A stretch of 14,074 nt of DNA from Phycisphaerales bacterium. GTDB lineage: Bacteria; Planctomycetota; Phycisphaerae; UBA1845. The notes beneath the pieces are model-generated. The model ran no database searches. It worked only from the letters and a program-made list of their open reading frames with translations, and was not told the origin of the DNA. The translations under genes and the position numbers were made by a program. Where the stretch lies: positions 1-14,074 of the forward strand of contig JAUWNF010000027.1 of assembly GCA_030612785.1 (NCBI GenBank), read 5' to 3'. How positions within the stretch are numbered: the stretch's first letter is position 1; each line of letters opens with the position of its first letter. Shown piece after piece: positions 13,877 to 14,074 of the stretch.

Positions 13877-14074
13877 GGCGCGACGCCGAACAAGACCCTG
13901 CTGACCGCCGTCACCACGTCCGGGATTTGGTTACGGGTGCATGACAGAATCGGCGGGGCATATCAGGGCCCCAAGCGTTGAATGCGTGATGGTCTCCGCT
14001 AAGTGTGGCACCGGCTTCCAGCCGGTGAAAACACGGGCTGGAAGCCAATACTGTCCGGGACTCTGGGGCACTTG
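13877..14074. other. Window end: short frame upstream of TnpB and intergenic repeat
   Basis: On the minus strand a 29-codon open stretch ends at 13873-13875 overlapping the TnpB start; it is not recognised. Beyond it no gene is seen up to the window edge apart from the hairpin repeat at 14004-14046. Confidence 0.4.
14004..14046 (+). repeat. GTGGCAC-type intergenic hairpin repeat, copy 3
   Basis: GTGGCAC leads into an 8-bp stem with a 3-base loop, CACCGGCT-TCC-AGCCGGTG (14009-14027). The inner GGCTTCCAGCC (14013-14023) can also pair perfectly over 11 bases with GGCTGGAAGCC at 14036-14046, giving two mutually exclusive hairpins. Same family as the elements at 2593 and 7230. Confidence 0.65.

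Overview
ORGANISM. The window looks like chromosomal DNA of a planctomycete-type bacterium (Planctomycetota, probably an uncultured or Phycisphaerae-like lineage). This is inferred from high GC, a secreted-protein remnant ending in an EF-hand/dockerin-like tail of the kind common in that phylum (GDIDGDGDVDLDDF), an HU-like/DUF4469 DNA-binding protein, very long multi-domain sensor kinases, and many short GTGGCAC-plus-hairpin intergenic repeats. No database search was possible; family names come from recognisable motifs. LAYOUT. 1-940 is a graveyard of mobile DNA: the first 25 codons of a transposase leaving the window (minus), a tRNA-Met-like scrap, and an rve-integrase fragment. 945-1781 (minus) is an N-terminally truncated secreted-type protein: a golvesin-like domain nested inside a glycosidase-type C-terminus, then a dockerin-like tail. 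Diverging from it is an HU-like/Ig-like DNA-binding protein (1847-2563) with a clear promoter and RBS. 2564-3345 is non-coding and repeat-rich (24-bp palindrome, 22-bp tandem repeats, decayed gene end). 3346-6904 is a four-gene unit: a HEAT-like protein, then the three-subunit proton-translocating transhydrogenase pntAA-pntAB-pntB. 6905-7360 holds a ParB/RepB-like scrap and a dense patch of repeats. 7361-10612 (minus) is a 1083-aa hybrid histidine kinase with a periplasmic CxxCH (c-heme type) sensor domain. Upstream of it in the same direction lie a fossil repeat copy and a PhnD-PAS-PAS membrane sensor that has no kinase domain (10968-13058). 13234-13876 (minus) is an orphan IS66 TnpB followed by a truncated DUF4338 gene; the window ends in another repeat hairpin. 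HOW IT FITS TOGETHER. The transhydrogenase couples proton-motive force to hydride transfer between nicotinamide nucleotides. Its PntB lacks the usual Lys-Arg-Ser that holds the NADP 2'-phosphate and has Asn-Leu-Asp-Glu there, so its cofactor choice may be unusual. The two minus-strand sensors sit tandemly and plausibly work as a pair, since one has input domains only and the other a full transmitter and receiver; this pairing is inference. Two inverted copies of a 300-440 bp decayed repeat (2649-3085 and 10635-10937) flank the pnt unit and the kinase and could have mediated, or could mark, an inversion. The best candidates for something undescribed are the PntB cofactor-site variant with its HEAT-protein leader, the kinase-less sensor/hybrid kinase pair, and the C9 tract at the sensor's 5' end.
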